DNA of 64,000 nt. It comes from Pseudomonadota bacterium (lineage in GTDB: Bacteria > Pseudomonadota > Gammaproteobacteria > Xanthomonadales > Rhodanobacteraceae). The notes below the pieces were generated by a model that saw only the letters and a program-made list of their open reading frames with translations, searched no databases and was not told the origin of the DNA. Each line of letters opens with the position of its first letter. Position 1 is the first letter of the stretch. The stretch is taken from assembly GCA_029561145.1 (NCBI GenBank), contig JAKQJM010000034.1, positions 37,033-101,032 on the forward strand, given 5' to 3'. Below, one piece after another: positions 1 to 8,138 of the stretch. The position numbers and the translations under genes were made by a program.

Positions 1-441
1 TCCGACAATGTCGACTGGCTGATCTGGCTCGATGGGCCCGCACCCGAGGCACTGACGCCGTGGATCACGCGCGGCGGGCGCGTGCTGCAGGTCGCGACCG
101 CGCCGGACGTCGGCGAAATCGTCTGGCGGGATGAGGACGGCGCGCCGATTGCCGGTGACCGTCGTATCGGCTCGGGTCACCTCGTCAGCCTGCTGCGACC
201 GTTGTCGCCGGGCGAGCTGCCAGGCCTGCTCGATGCCGATTTTCCTGGGCGCCTGCGGGCCTTGTTCGAAGACAAGCCGCCGCCACCGACGCTCGCGCCT
301 GCCGGCAGCGCGCAGCCACTGCACGTCGAGCGGCAGCGCCAACCGTCGCAAACCAGCCTGATCGCCTTGCTCGGACTGCTTGCAGCGGTCCTTTTCCTGA
401 TCGAGCGGCTCCTCGCCACGCGTCGGCGGAGCGCGCCATGA
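1..441 (+). CDS. C-terminal part of a BatA-like membrane protein (partial)
   Basis: The reading frame is open from the first base of the window, so the start lies upstream; the ORF track begins only at an internal GTG. The 146 visible residues end in a hydrophobic segment (about residues 117-138, LIALLGLLAAVLFLIERLLA) followed by a basic tail, which places the end of the protein in the inner membrane. This is the usual C-terminal arrangement of BatA/TIGR02226-like proteins found in MoxR-DUF58-BatA gene clusters. The stop overlaps the next start (ATGA), so the three genes here are probably translated together. The family assignment rests on architecture and context only; no catalytic motif is visible. 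Confidence 0.6.
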   Translation, partial: SDNVDWLIWLDGPAPEALTPWITRGGRVLQVATAPDVGEIVWRDEDGAPIAGDRRIGSGHLVSLLRPLSPGELPGLLDADFPGRLRALFEDKPPPPTLAPAGSAQPLHVERQRQPSQTSLIALLGLLAAVLFLIERLLATRRRSAP

Positions 442-2585
442 GTCATCCGGCGATCGGTCGGTTGCAGGGCAGGCTGCGGCGGCGCTGGATCGCGCAGTTC
501 GCCCTGTCGACCCTGCCGCTGCTGATCGCGCTTTTCGCGCTGGTTTCGCGGATCGCGACAGCGCAGGTCGCCATCGCGTTCGCCGGTATCGCGGCGGTCA
601 TCCTGGTCGTGTTCGCGAGTCGCCACCTGCGTGCGATCACGCCCGGCATGATCGTGCGCAGGCTCGATGCCGGCACGGTCACGCTCGAAGACAGCGCCGA
701 TCTGCTGCTGCGCACGCCCGACGATCTCGATGGCCTGGCCCACTTGCAGCGTGAGCGAGTCGCGGCTCGGCTTGATCTCGCCGCGCTGCCCGAACTGCGC
801 GATCCCTGGCCATGGCGACGCATCCTGATCGGTGTGCTGCTGGCGATCGCGACTGCGGTGATTCCGCTCCCCACGAAGAACCCGCCGGCCACACAGCCTC
901 CAGCGACAGTCGCCACAGGCGCAGACGCAAATAAGATCGAGCAGACGACCCTGGTTTCCGCCCGCCTAGACATCAAGGCGCCGGGCTACACCGGGCTGCC
1001 GGAGCGTGTCGAGGCCGTACTCGACACCCAACTCGCCGAAGGATCGGTCGCACGCTGGCAGTTGCGCCTCGATCCGCCACCCGGCGCGGTGAGCCTGCGC
1101 TTCCTCGATGGTTCGCTGCTTGCGCTGAAGGAGGATGCCGGGACCTGGCAGGGCGAACGCCGCATTGATGCGTCGATGCTCTATCGCCTTGAAGTCGAGG
1201 GTGCTGCGCCGCTCGCCGACGATCGTCTGCATCGCCTCGACGTGATCGTCGATCTCGCGCCGGAGATACGCGTCAACGCGCCGGACAAGACCCTGAGCGT
1301 GCTCGACAGCGACCAGAAATCGTGGTCGCTCGACTTCGAGGTCAGCGATGACTATGGCGTCGTCGATGCGCAGCTCGCGATGACCCTGGCCCAGGGCAGT
1401 GGCGAGCAGGTCACGGTCAGCGAGCGCAGCCTGCGCCTGCAAGCCGATGCGGGTGGCGATCCGCGCCAGCGACGTTATCGTCGTCGACTTGATCTCGCCG
1501 AGCTGGGCTTCGTCGCCGGCGACGACCTGATCGTGCGCCTGCTCGTCCATGACAATCGCAGGCCCGCCGCAAACCTGTCACGCAGTCCGAGTTACATCCT
1601 GCGCTGGCCTGCCGACAACGCGGTCGCGAGCGAAGGCGTCGATGGCATCGTGCAGAAGGTGCTGCCGGCGTATTTCCGCAGCCAGCGCCAGATCATCATC
1701 GACACCGAGGCGCTGATCGCCGAACGCCCACTCCCGGCTGCCGAAAAGTTCCTCGCGCGTTCGGATTCGATTGGCGTCGACCAGAAGATCCTGCGCCTGC
1801 GTTACGGCCAGTTCCTCGGCGAGGAATTCGAATCGGGTGATCGTGGCAAGCCGCCGGCAAAGCAGGACAAGGGTGAACACGATGAGCACGCGTCGCAGCA
1901 GGACGCATTGACCTCGGAACACGATCACGAGGTTGCCGGCGGGGGCGCGCCGGTGTTCGGCAGCGCGACCGACGTGTTGAGCGAATACGGACACACCCAT
2001 GACCACGCCGAGGCAGCGACCCTGCTCGATCCCGAGACAAGGAAGATCCTCAAGGCCGCACTGGCGGAAATGTGGCAGGCGGAGCTGCATCTTCGCCAGG
2101 CGGACCCGACCGCCGCCTTGCCCTACGAAAATCGCGCGCTGCTCCTGATCAAGCAGGTCCAGCAATCGACACGCATCTATCTTGCCCGGGTCGGGCTCGA
2201 ACTGCCGCCGGTCGATGAGAGTCGCCGCCTCTCCGGTGAACGCAAGGATCTGCGCGATCCACGCGGACCGCTCCGCGCGGCGAGCCTTGAGCATGCCCCG
2301 ATTGGCGAGGTCTACCAGGCCTTGCTCGCTGGCGCGCCCGCCGATCTCGGATCGTTCGAGACCTGGTTGCGTGCGCATGACAAGAACATTCCCGATGCGC
2401 TCGGCGTGCTTGCGGCGATCGATGTCCTGCGTCGTGATCCGGATTGCGCCGGATGTCGCGAGCGCCTGCTCGACGTGTTGTGGCCCCTCGTGCCGACACC
2501 ACCGGCCGCAGTGCGCATGCGCGCGCGTCCCGACGAGATCGGCCGGCACTACCTCGATGCATTGGGCAAGGAGGGGCGACCATGA
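438..2585 (+). CDS. Large membrane-anchored protein, DUF4175-like
   Basis: This 715-residue protein has two hydrophobic segments near residues 18-65 and a third near 128-145, then a long soluble, presumably periplasmic, domain. Elements such as 'APGYTGLP' and 'VSDDYGVVDAQL' resemble TIGR02302/DUF4175 proteins, which sit in MoxR/BatA clusters. A His/Asp/Glu-rich stretch lies at about residues 478-525 (GEHDEHA, EHDHE, GHTHDHAE), followed by a helical region with many Leu and Gln. It overlaps both neighbours by 4 nt, so it belongs to the operon 1-4294. Its function is unknown; these clusters have been linked to envelope stress and aerotolerance, which is only an association. Confidence 0.6.
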   Translation: MSHPAIGRLQGRLRRRWIAQFALSTLPLLIALFALVSRIATAQVAIAFAGIAAVILVVFASRHLRAITPGMIVRRLDAGTVTLEDSADLLLRTPDDLDGLAHLQRERVAARLDLAALPELRDPWPWRRILIGVLLAIATAVIPLPTKNPPATQPPATVATGADANKIEQTTLVSARLDIKAPGYTGLPERVEAVLDTQLAEGSVARWQLRLDPPPGAVSLRFLDGSLLALKEDAGTWQGERRIDASMLYRLEVEGAAPLADDRLHRLDVIVDLAPEIRVNAPDKTLSVLDSDQKSWSLDFEVSDDYGVVDAQLAMTLAQGSGEQVTVSERSLRLQADAGGDPRQRRYRRRLDLAELGFVAGDDLIVRLLVHDNRRPAANLSRSPSYILRWPADNAVASEGVDGIVQKVLPAYFRSQRQIIIDTEALIAERPLPAAEKFLARSDSIGVDQKILRLRYGQFLGEEFESGDRGKPPAKQDKGEHDEHASQQDALTSEHDHEVAGGGAPVFGSATDVLSEYGHTHDHAEAATLLDPETRKILKAALAEMWQAELHLRQADPTAALPYENRALLLIKQVQQSTRIYLARVGLELPPVDESRRLSGERKDLRDPRGPLRAASLEHAPIGEVYQALLAGAPADLGSFETWLRAHDKNIPDALGVLAAIDVLRRDPDCAGCRERLLDVLWPLVPTPPAAVRMRARPDEIGRHYLDALGKEGRP

Positions 2586-4294
2586 CGCTCGCACTGGCCA
2601 CCATGCTCGTGCTCGCGCTGGCCGCCATGCTCGGCACGTGGCGCGTGATCACGGGGCGGCAGCGCTGGCGCTGGCCGCGCATGCTTGGCCAATGGCTGAT
2701 GGCAGGCCTGCTTTTCCTGCTGCTGTTCCCGCCGACCATTCCGCACAGCGCACAGACGATGCGCGTGCTGACGCCCGGTTCGAGCGATGTGCAGATCCAC
2801 GCGCCGAAACCCGGCGTGATCGGCGTGGTGCTGCCGGGTGTCGTTGCAAATTCGCCGATGTTCGAATCCGTGCCCGACCTCGCCACCGCATTGCGCCGCC
2901 ATCCGCGGGTCAATCGATTGGAGATCGTCGGCGACGGCCTGCCCGCACGCGATCGCGAATCGGTATCGGACCTTGCGCTGGATTTCGAACGAGGGCCCGA
3001 TCCTGTCGGCATCATCGGACTGGATGTGCCCTACGACGTGGGTGCCGGCACGTGGTGGTCGCTGCGCGGCAAAGTCGCTGGCGTGCCCGGCGCGCGACTT
3101 GAGCTGCGCGATCGCTCCGGTGCGGTCGTGTCGACAGCCAGCATGGATCCACAGGGCCTGTTCCGCTTTTCGATCCTGGCCAGATCGGCGGGCGAAGCCG
3201 TGTATCGGCTGCGCCTGCTCGGCGCCGGTGATGCCATGATCGAGGACGTGCCGATCGCCACGCGTGTGCGGAAAGGAGAGTCGTTGCGCAGCATCGTCGT
3301 GGCCGGAGCGCCCGACGCCGAACTCAAGTACTTGCGTCGCTGGGCGATCGATGCCGGTCATGCGTTCTCGACCCGGATCGCGTTGAGTCCGGGCATCGAA
3401 CAGCAACAGGATGTCGTGACGCTCGATGCGAAGAGCCTGTCCGAAGCCGACCTGCTGATCGTCGATGAACGCTCATGGGCCGGGTTTTCCCGATCGACCA
3501 AGGCATTGATCGGCGATGCCGTCGCGAATGGCCTCGGACTGATCCTGCGCGTGACCGGCGCGCTGCCGAAAGGCGTCGCTTCGGATTGGGCGGGTTTCGG
3601 ATTCAAATCCAGCGTTGCGGACACCGCGCAATCCGTGACCATCGCCAATGAATTCGGCAACGGCGCAGGCGAGGCGAGCCTTTCCCGCGTACCGCTGCGG
3701 ATCGACGCCGACGACGCGGTTGTCCTGCTGTCGGCGACCGACGGCAGTCCACTCGCGCTGTGGCGGGCCGTGGGACAAGGGCGCGTGGCGCTGTGGATGC
3801 CGGTTGACACCTATCGCATCCAGCTTGGCGGAGACAGTGCCCGTCACGGCTCGCTCTGGAGCCGCCTGTTTTCGACGGCGGCGCGAGCGCATGCCGAACG
3901 CGCGCCCGGATTGCCGCACGACGCGCGCGTCGGCCAGCGCAGCGTGATCTGCGGGCTCTCCGCTCCGGCTGCGATCGAGCATGGCGCGCAGCCGCGCGTC
4001 GAACTGTCGATCGTTCCCGGGGCATCCGGTTGCGCAGCGTGGTGGCCATCCGCTGCGGGATGGCAGTACCTGTCCGATGCCCGTGGTCGATGGCCCATCC
4101 ACGTTCTTGCCGAGGATGAGGCAGTGAACGTCCTGCGTGCGCAGAATCGCGACGCCACCGCAGAGCTCGTAGGCAACTCCGCGTCGGAGCGCGAACCGCG
4201 AGCCGACATGCCGCGCTGGCCGCTGTTCCTGCTCTGGCTCGCGATCAGCGCGCTGTTCTGGTGGATCGAACGCCGTTCGGCCAGCGCTTCCTGA
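2582..4294 (+). CDS. Membrane protein of the BatA/DUF4175 cluster, function unknown
   Basis: The track lists a longer frame from 2444, but the ATG at 2582 overlaps the previous stop (ATGA) and is preceded by GGAGGGG, so the product is taken as 570 residues. Two transmembrane segments occur in the first 60 residues. A large extracytoplasmic region follows, with a stretch resembling a carboxypeptidase-regulatory or Ig-like fold around residues 160-230. A final membrane helix (FLLWLAISALFWWIER) ends in a basic tail. This layout matches the third membrane component of BatA-type loci. No catalytic residues were recognised. It ends 6 nt before the convergent EamA gene. Confidence 0.55.
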   Translation: MTLALATMLVLALAAMLGTWRVITGRQRWRWPRMLGQWLMAGLLFLLLFPPTIPHSAQTMRVLTPGSSDVQIHAPKPGVIGVVLPGVVANSPMFESVPDLATALRRHPRVNRLEIVGDGLPARDRESVSDLALDFERGPDPVGIIGLDVPYDVGAGTWWSLRGKVAGVPGARLELRDRSGAVVSTASMDPQGLFRFSILARSAGEAVYRLRLLGAGDAMIEDVPIATRVRKGESLRSIVVAGAPDAELKYLRRWAIDAGHAFSTRIALSPGIEQQQDVVTLDAKSLSEADLLIVDERSWAGFSRSTKALIGDAVANGLGLILRVTGALPKGVASDWAGFGFKSSVADTAQSVTIANEFGNGAGEASLSRVPLRIDADDAVVLLSATDGSPLALWRAVGQGRVALWMPVDTYRIQLGGDSARHGSLWSRLFSTAARAHAERAPGLPHDARVGQRSVICGLSAPAAIEHGAQPRVELSIVPGASGCAAWWPSAAGWQYLSDARGRWPIHVLAEDEAVNVLRAQNRDATAELVGNSASEREPRADMPRWPLFLLWLAISALFWWIERRSASAS

Positions 4295-4300
4295 TCAGTT

Positions 4301-5224
4301 TCAGGCCTGTGGATCGGCCTTGCCGATGCCGGCGACGAGGTTGTGCTCCCGCGCCATGCGCGATTCGCGTCGCGCGATATACAAGCTCGCACCAATCACG
4401 ATCGCTGCACCGATCGCGGTGTAACGATCGATCGTTTCATCGAACAGCAGCCAGGCGAGCATGCCGACCACGAGGAACTGCAGATAGCTCAAGGGCGCCA
4501 GCGCCGAGGCTTCGGCCATCCTGAGGGCGCGCGTCCAGCAGTAGTGACCACTGGTGCCGAGCGCACCCGAGAGGATCAGCCAGGGCCAGATGTCCGCATC
4601 GGGCCAGCGCCAGACCGTCAACGCGGCAGGCAGGCTCAGCGGTACCCAGAGCAGGGTGGTCAGCAGCACGATGCGATCGGGTGGATCGGTGCGCGACAGG
4701 TACTTGATGCTGATCGTGACCATGCCGCTGATGGCCGCTGCGAGCAGGGCTATCAGTGTGGCCGAACTGAAATCCGCGGCGGTCGGACGGACGATCACGA
4801 TGACGCCGATGAACCCTGCTATCACGGCGCTCCAGCGCCGCATGCGGACGATCTCGCCGAGCACGAGCACCGCACCGATCGTCACGAACAACGGGGTCGA
4901 GTAGGAGAGGGCGACCGCCTGGGCCAGCGGCAGATGCACGAGCGCCCAGAACCCGCAGACCATCGACACGGTGCCGGCCGCACAGCGCACCAGATAGAAG
5001 CCGAGCCGCCGCGTGCGCAGGATCTCGATGCCGTGGACGCGCAACAGGGGCAGGGCGAAAAGCGCACCGAAAAAACAGCGGAAGAAGGCGATCTCGAACG
5101 GATGCTGCTGCTTCGATGCGAAGCGGATCGCCACAGCCATCATGCCGAACAGGGTGGCGCTTCCGGCCATCAGCAATGCGGCGCGCGGCGGAAGCGCGGA
5201 CGGCACGCTGATCGGGCTGTTCAT
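4301..5224 (-). CDS. EamA/RhaT-family (DMT) permease
   Basis: This 307-residue inner-membrane protein has about ten hydrophobic helices and two EamA repeats, typical of drug/metabolite transporter superfamily exporters. The first repeat includes 'FFRCFFGALFALPLL' and 'PLAQAVALSYSTPLFV'; the second includes 'APLSYLQFLVVGMLAW'. The ORF track extends the frame to 5707, but the upstream part is basic and low-complexity and overlaps kdsB on the other strand. The start is placed at 5224 (MNSPIS...). An alternative ATG at 5257 (MPDRPE) has a reasonable AGGGG upstream and would add 11 residues. The substrate cannot be told from sequence. It is divergent from kdsB and shares the short region 5225-5331. 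Confidence 0.85.
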   Translation of the reverse strand: MNSPISVPSALPPRAALLMAGSATLFGMMAVAIRFASKQQHPFEIAFFRCFFGALFALPLLRVHGIEILRTRRLGFYLVRCAAGTVSMVCGFWALVHLPLAQAVALSYSTPLFVTIGAVLVLGEIVRMRRWSAVIAGFIGVIVIVRPTAADFSSATLIALLAAAISGMVTISIKYLSRTDPPDRIVLLTTLLWVPLSLPAALTVWRWPDADIWPWLILSGALGTSGHYCWTRALRMAEASALAPLSYLQFLVVGMLAWLLFDETIDRYTAIGAAIVIGASLYIARRESRMAREHNLVAGIGKADPQA

Positions 5225-5331
5225 TGCAGAAGGGGGCACCTCTGGGCGGTCGGGCATTGTACATCGTGCCCCTGTATTCACCGGATCGACTCGATTAGTC
5301 TGATGGACTGTGTTCAGGCGGAATCTGCTGC

Positions 5332-6111
5332 ATGACCTCCGATCCCGATTTTGTCGTCGCGATTCCGGCCCGGCATGGTTCGACCCGCCTGCCGGGCAAG
5401 CCGTTGCTGCCGCTCGCCGGTGTGCCGATGATCGTGCATGTGGCCCTTCGTGCCTTGCGCGCCGGTGCGCGCGAAGTTGTCGTTGCGACGGATGACCAGC
5501 GCATCGTCGACGCGCTGGAAGGCAGTGGCGTCGCGGTATGCCTGACCCGCTCCGACCATGCCTCGGGTTCCGATCGCCTGGCCGAAGTCGTCGGTCTGCG
5601 CGCCTGGCCCGAAGACTGCATCGTGGTGAACCTGCAAGGCGACGAGCCACTCGCCCCGGCGAGCGGCATCCGCGCGGTGGCAATGGCCCTGGCAGCCAGT
5701 CCGGCACCGATGGCGACGCTGGCCACCCCGCTGCTGTCCACCGAGGAACTGTTCGATCCGAACTGCGTCAAGCTCGTGCGCAGGCTCGACGGCCATGCGC
5801 TCTATTTCAGCCGTGCCCCCGTGCCGTGGGCACGCGATGCGCTTGCGGTGGATCGGCAGCGGCTGCCGCCGGATACCTCGTTCCTTCGCCATGTCGGCAT
5901 CTATGCCTACCGGGCGGGGTTCCTTGCCCAGCTCGCCAGGTTGCCGCGTACGCCGCTCGAAGTCGCCGAGTCGCTCGAACAATTGCGAGCGCTCGAACAC
6001 GGTCATGACATCGCCGTCGCGATCGCGCCCGAGCCCTTTCCTGCAGGTGTCGATACGCCAGCGGACCTGGTTCGCGTCAAACGGATCCTGGCGGCAAGCG
6101 CCGACCGGTGA
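5332..6111 (+). CDS. kdsB: 3-deoxy-manno-octulosonate cytidylyltransferase
   Basis: This cytoplasmic enzyme activates Kdo with CTP to give CMP-Kdo for lipid A-core synthesis. The 259-residue product has the family's usual length. The N-terminal nucleotide-binding signature 'AIPARHGSTRLPGKPL' spans residues 10-25. Further conserved blocks are 'VVNLQGDEPL' (metal/CTP binding), 'YFSRAPVPW', 'HVGIYAYR' and 'ESLEQLRALE' near the end. The stop overlaps the GTG start of the phosphatase gene that follows, so the two are probably cotranscribed. The gene stands apart from msbA-lpxK, which is found at 37.8-40.6 kb in this window. Confidence 0.96.
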   Translation: MTSDPDFVVAIPARHGSTRLPGKPLLPLAGVPMIVHVALRALRAGAREVVVATDDQRIVDALEGSGVAVCLTRSDHASGSDRLAEVVGLRAWPEDCIVVNLQGDEPLAPASGIRAVAMALAASPAPMATLATPLLSTEELFDPNCVKLVRRLDGHALYFSRAPVPWARDALAVDRQRLPPDTSFLRHVGIYAYRAGFLAQLARLPRTPLEVAESLEQLRALEHGHDIAVAIAPEPFPAGVDTPADLVRVKRILAASADR

Positions 6112-6566
6112 GGATGTTGTTCGTGTGCATGGGCAATATCTGTCGATCGCCGACGGTCGAAGCGGTCGCGCGGGTCGAGTTCGCGCGTGCCGGCCTCGAC
6201 ATTGAAGTCGCTTCGGCAGGTACCGAGGGTTTCCACGTCGGCAACCCCGCCGATCGTCGTTCGATCGCGATGGCCGAGGCGAATGGCTATCCGCTCGGCG
6301 CGCATCGGGCGCGCCAGGTCTGCGCCGCGGATTTCTCGCGTTTCGATCACCTGCTGGTCATGGATCGGACCAACGAAGCGACCTTGTTGCGCCGGACTCC
6401 AGCGGAAGCACGACAGCGTGTGGCGCTGTTTCTTCCGTTCGTCGGAATTTCCGAACCTGTCGAACTGCCCGATCCGTATTACGGTCGAACCCGTGACTTC
6501 CAGCTTGCCCTCGACCTGGCTCGCGATGGCATCATGGCGTTCACCCGGCGTTTTGTCGGGTCATAA
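6108..6566 (+). CDS. Low-molecular-weight protein-tyrosine phosphatase
   Basis: The phosphate-binding loop CX5R(S) is at the extreme N terminus (C-MGNIC-RSP), and the general-acid loop 'LPDPYYG' is near residue 122, both hallmarks of the LMW-PTP family. The product is 152 residues from the GTG at 6108, which overlaps the kdsB stop, or 150 from the ATG at 6114; the ATG is equally plausible. Members act in the cytoplasm on phosphotyrosine, often on tyrosine kinases that control polysaccharide export. No such kinase gene is in the window, so the substrate is unknown. Confidence 0.9.
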   Translation: MRMLFVCMGNICRSPTVEAVARVEFARAGLDIEVASAGTEGFHVGNPADRRSIAMAEANGYPLGAHRARQVCAADFSRFDHLLVMDRTNEATLLRRTPAEARQRVALFLPFVGISEPVELPDPYYGRTRDFQLALDLARDGIMAFTRRFVGS

Positions 6567-6632
6567 TCGTCTCCGTCCGGCGGAACATGTAGGGCCGGCC
6601 GATACAGGACCTGGATCGCAAGAGGGAATCGG

Positions 6633-8057
6633 ATGGACTCGCGTTCGCCAGCGCCGGAGTTTCCGGCAGGACTCGATTGGGTCAACGTCAGTGAGGCACC
6701 GATGCTTTCGGGCCTGCGCGGGCGCGTCGTTCTGATCTGGTTCTGGAGCTACGACAACGTCCACTGCTGGAATCTGCTGCCCGATCTCGCCTACCTCGAG
6801 AGTCGCTATCACGACGGCTTGACCGTGATCGGCATCCACACCCCGAAATATCCGCACCAGCATGAATCCGGTGCCGTGCTCAAGGCGGTCAACCGCCTGC
6901 AGATCCGTCATCCGGTCGCGAACGACAAGGATTTCGCGCTGTGGCAGCACTACGCAATCGATGCCTGGCCCAGCGCGGTCCTGATCGATGCAGAAGGCCA
7001 GATTGCCGCCGTGGTCCCGGGTGAGGGACGCCGCCAGGATCTCGTCGAGCAGATCGGTCACCTGCTCGATGAAGCAGCCGAACGCGACCTGCGTGAGTAC
7101 GATGCGGCAACGCCCGCCGCGCGACCGGAGCCGCGCCTGCCCCTGCTGTTTCCGGGCAAGCTGCTCGCCACCGACACGCTGCTGTATGTCGCCGACAGCG
7201 GCCACCACCGCGTGCTCGAGTGCAATCACGATGGCCGCATCCTGCGCCAGTTCGGTTCGGCCGATCCGGGCTACTGGAACGGGCGCAATGAGGAATGCGG
7301 TTTTCGCGACCCGCAGGGTCTCGCCCTGCGCGACGATTTTCTCTTCGTCGCCGATCGCGGCAATCATGCGGTTCGTCGCATCCGCCTCTACGGCGGCGAC
7401 GTCGAAACGGTGCTCGGTACGGGCGAACCCGGTCGACTGCGCCCGCATGCTGCGATAGCCACGGAAACGCCGATCGGCAATCCGACCGGGCTAGCCGTGA
7501 TTGCCGACAAGCTCTATGTCACATCGGCCAGCCAGAACCAGATCTGGGAACTCGATCTGGGCAGGGGGCGTGTCGGCATGCTTGCCGGAACCGGGAAATT
7601 CGAGCTGCAGGACGGGCTTTCGCTCGAGGCGAGCTTTGCCCAGCCCAGCGGCATCGCACCGAGTGGGCTGCAGTTGCTGGTCGTCGATTCGGCATCATCG
7701 GCCGTGCGCCTGGTGCGCCTCAACGATGGTCGCGTGACCACCCTCGTCGGCACCGGTCTTTACGAATTCGGTGATGCCCCCGGCACGCGCGAGACGGCGC
7801 GACTGCAGAATCCGCTCGACATCGCGATGGACCCGCGCGGCATCATCTTCGTCGCCGACAGCTACAACGGCAAGATCAAGGCATTGAGCCTCAAGAGCGG
7901 AGCCGTGCGTGCCCTCAATCTCAACTACCGCCTGGTCGAGCCGGGCGGACTGTCGATCGCCGCCGGCGCGCTCTGGATCGCCAATACCAATGTGCACGAG
8001 GTCGTCCGCATCGATCTTTCGAGCGGCGTCGGCAAGCGCGTACCGATCGGCGAATAG
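6633..8057 (+). CDS. Thioredoxin-like/NHL-repeat protein (NHLRC2-like)
   Basis: This is a two-domain protein of 474 residues. Residues about 10-150 form a thioredoxin-like fold (VVLIWFWSYDNVHCWNLLPDL, VIGIHTPKYPHQ). Residues about 175-470 carry six NHL-type blades, each with a core like 'LYVADSGHHRVLE', 'LFVADRGNHAVRRI', 'LLVVDSASSAVRLV' or 'IFVADSYNGKIKAL'. The order Trx then six-bladed propeller is that of NHLRC2. The CXXC active site is reduced to a single cysteine (VHCW), so a classical disulfide reductase role is doubtful. There is no signal peptide, so it is probably cytoplasmic. A purine-rich AGAGGGAA precedes the ATG. The biological role is unknown. Confidence 0.82.
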   Translation: MDSRSPAPEFPAGLDWVNVSEAPMLSGLRGRVVLIWFWSYDNVHCWNLLPDLAYLESRYHDGLTVIGIHTPKYPHQHESGAVLKAVNRLQIRHPVANDKDFALWQHYAIDAWPSAVLIDAEGQIAAVVPGEGRRQDLVEQIGHLLDEAAERDLREYDAATPAARPEPRLPLLFPGKLLATDTLLYVADSGHHRVLECNHDGRILRQFGSADPGYWNGRNEECGFRDPQGLALRDDFLFVADRGNHAVRRIRLYGGDVETVLGTGEPGRLRPHAAIATETPIGNPTGLAVIADKLYVTSASQNQIWELDLGRGRVGMLAGTGKFELQDGLSLEASFAQPSGIAPSGLQLLVVDSASSAVRLVRLNDGRVTTLVGTGLYEFGDAPGTRETARLQNPLDIAMDPRGIIFVADSYNGKIKALSLKSGAVRALNLNYRLVEPGGLSIAAGALWIANTNVHEVVRIDLSSGVGKRVPIGE

Positions 8058-8138
8058 ACGCGCTGCCTCCAAGGGTTCGGAATTCATCGGCGGACACGAC
8101 GGTTCCCGATTTCCGGTTTCCACGCCACAATCGAAACC

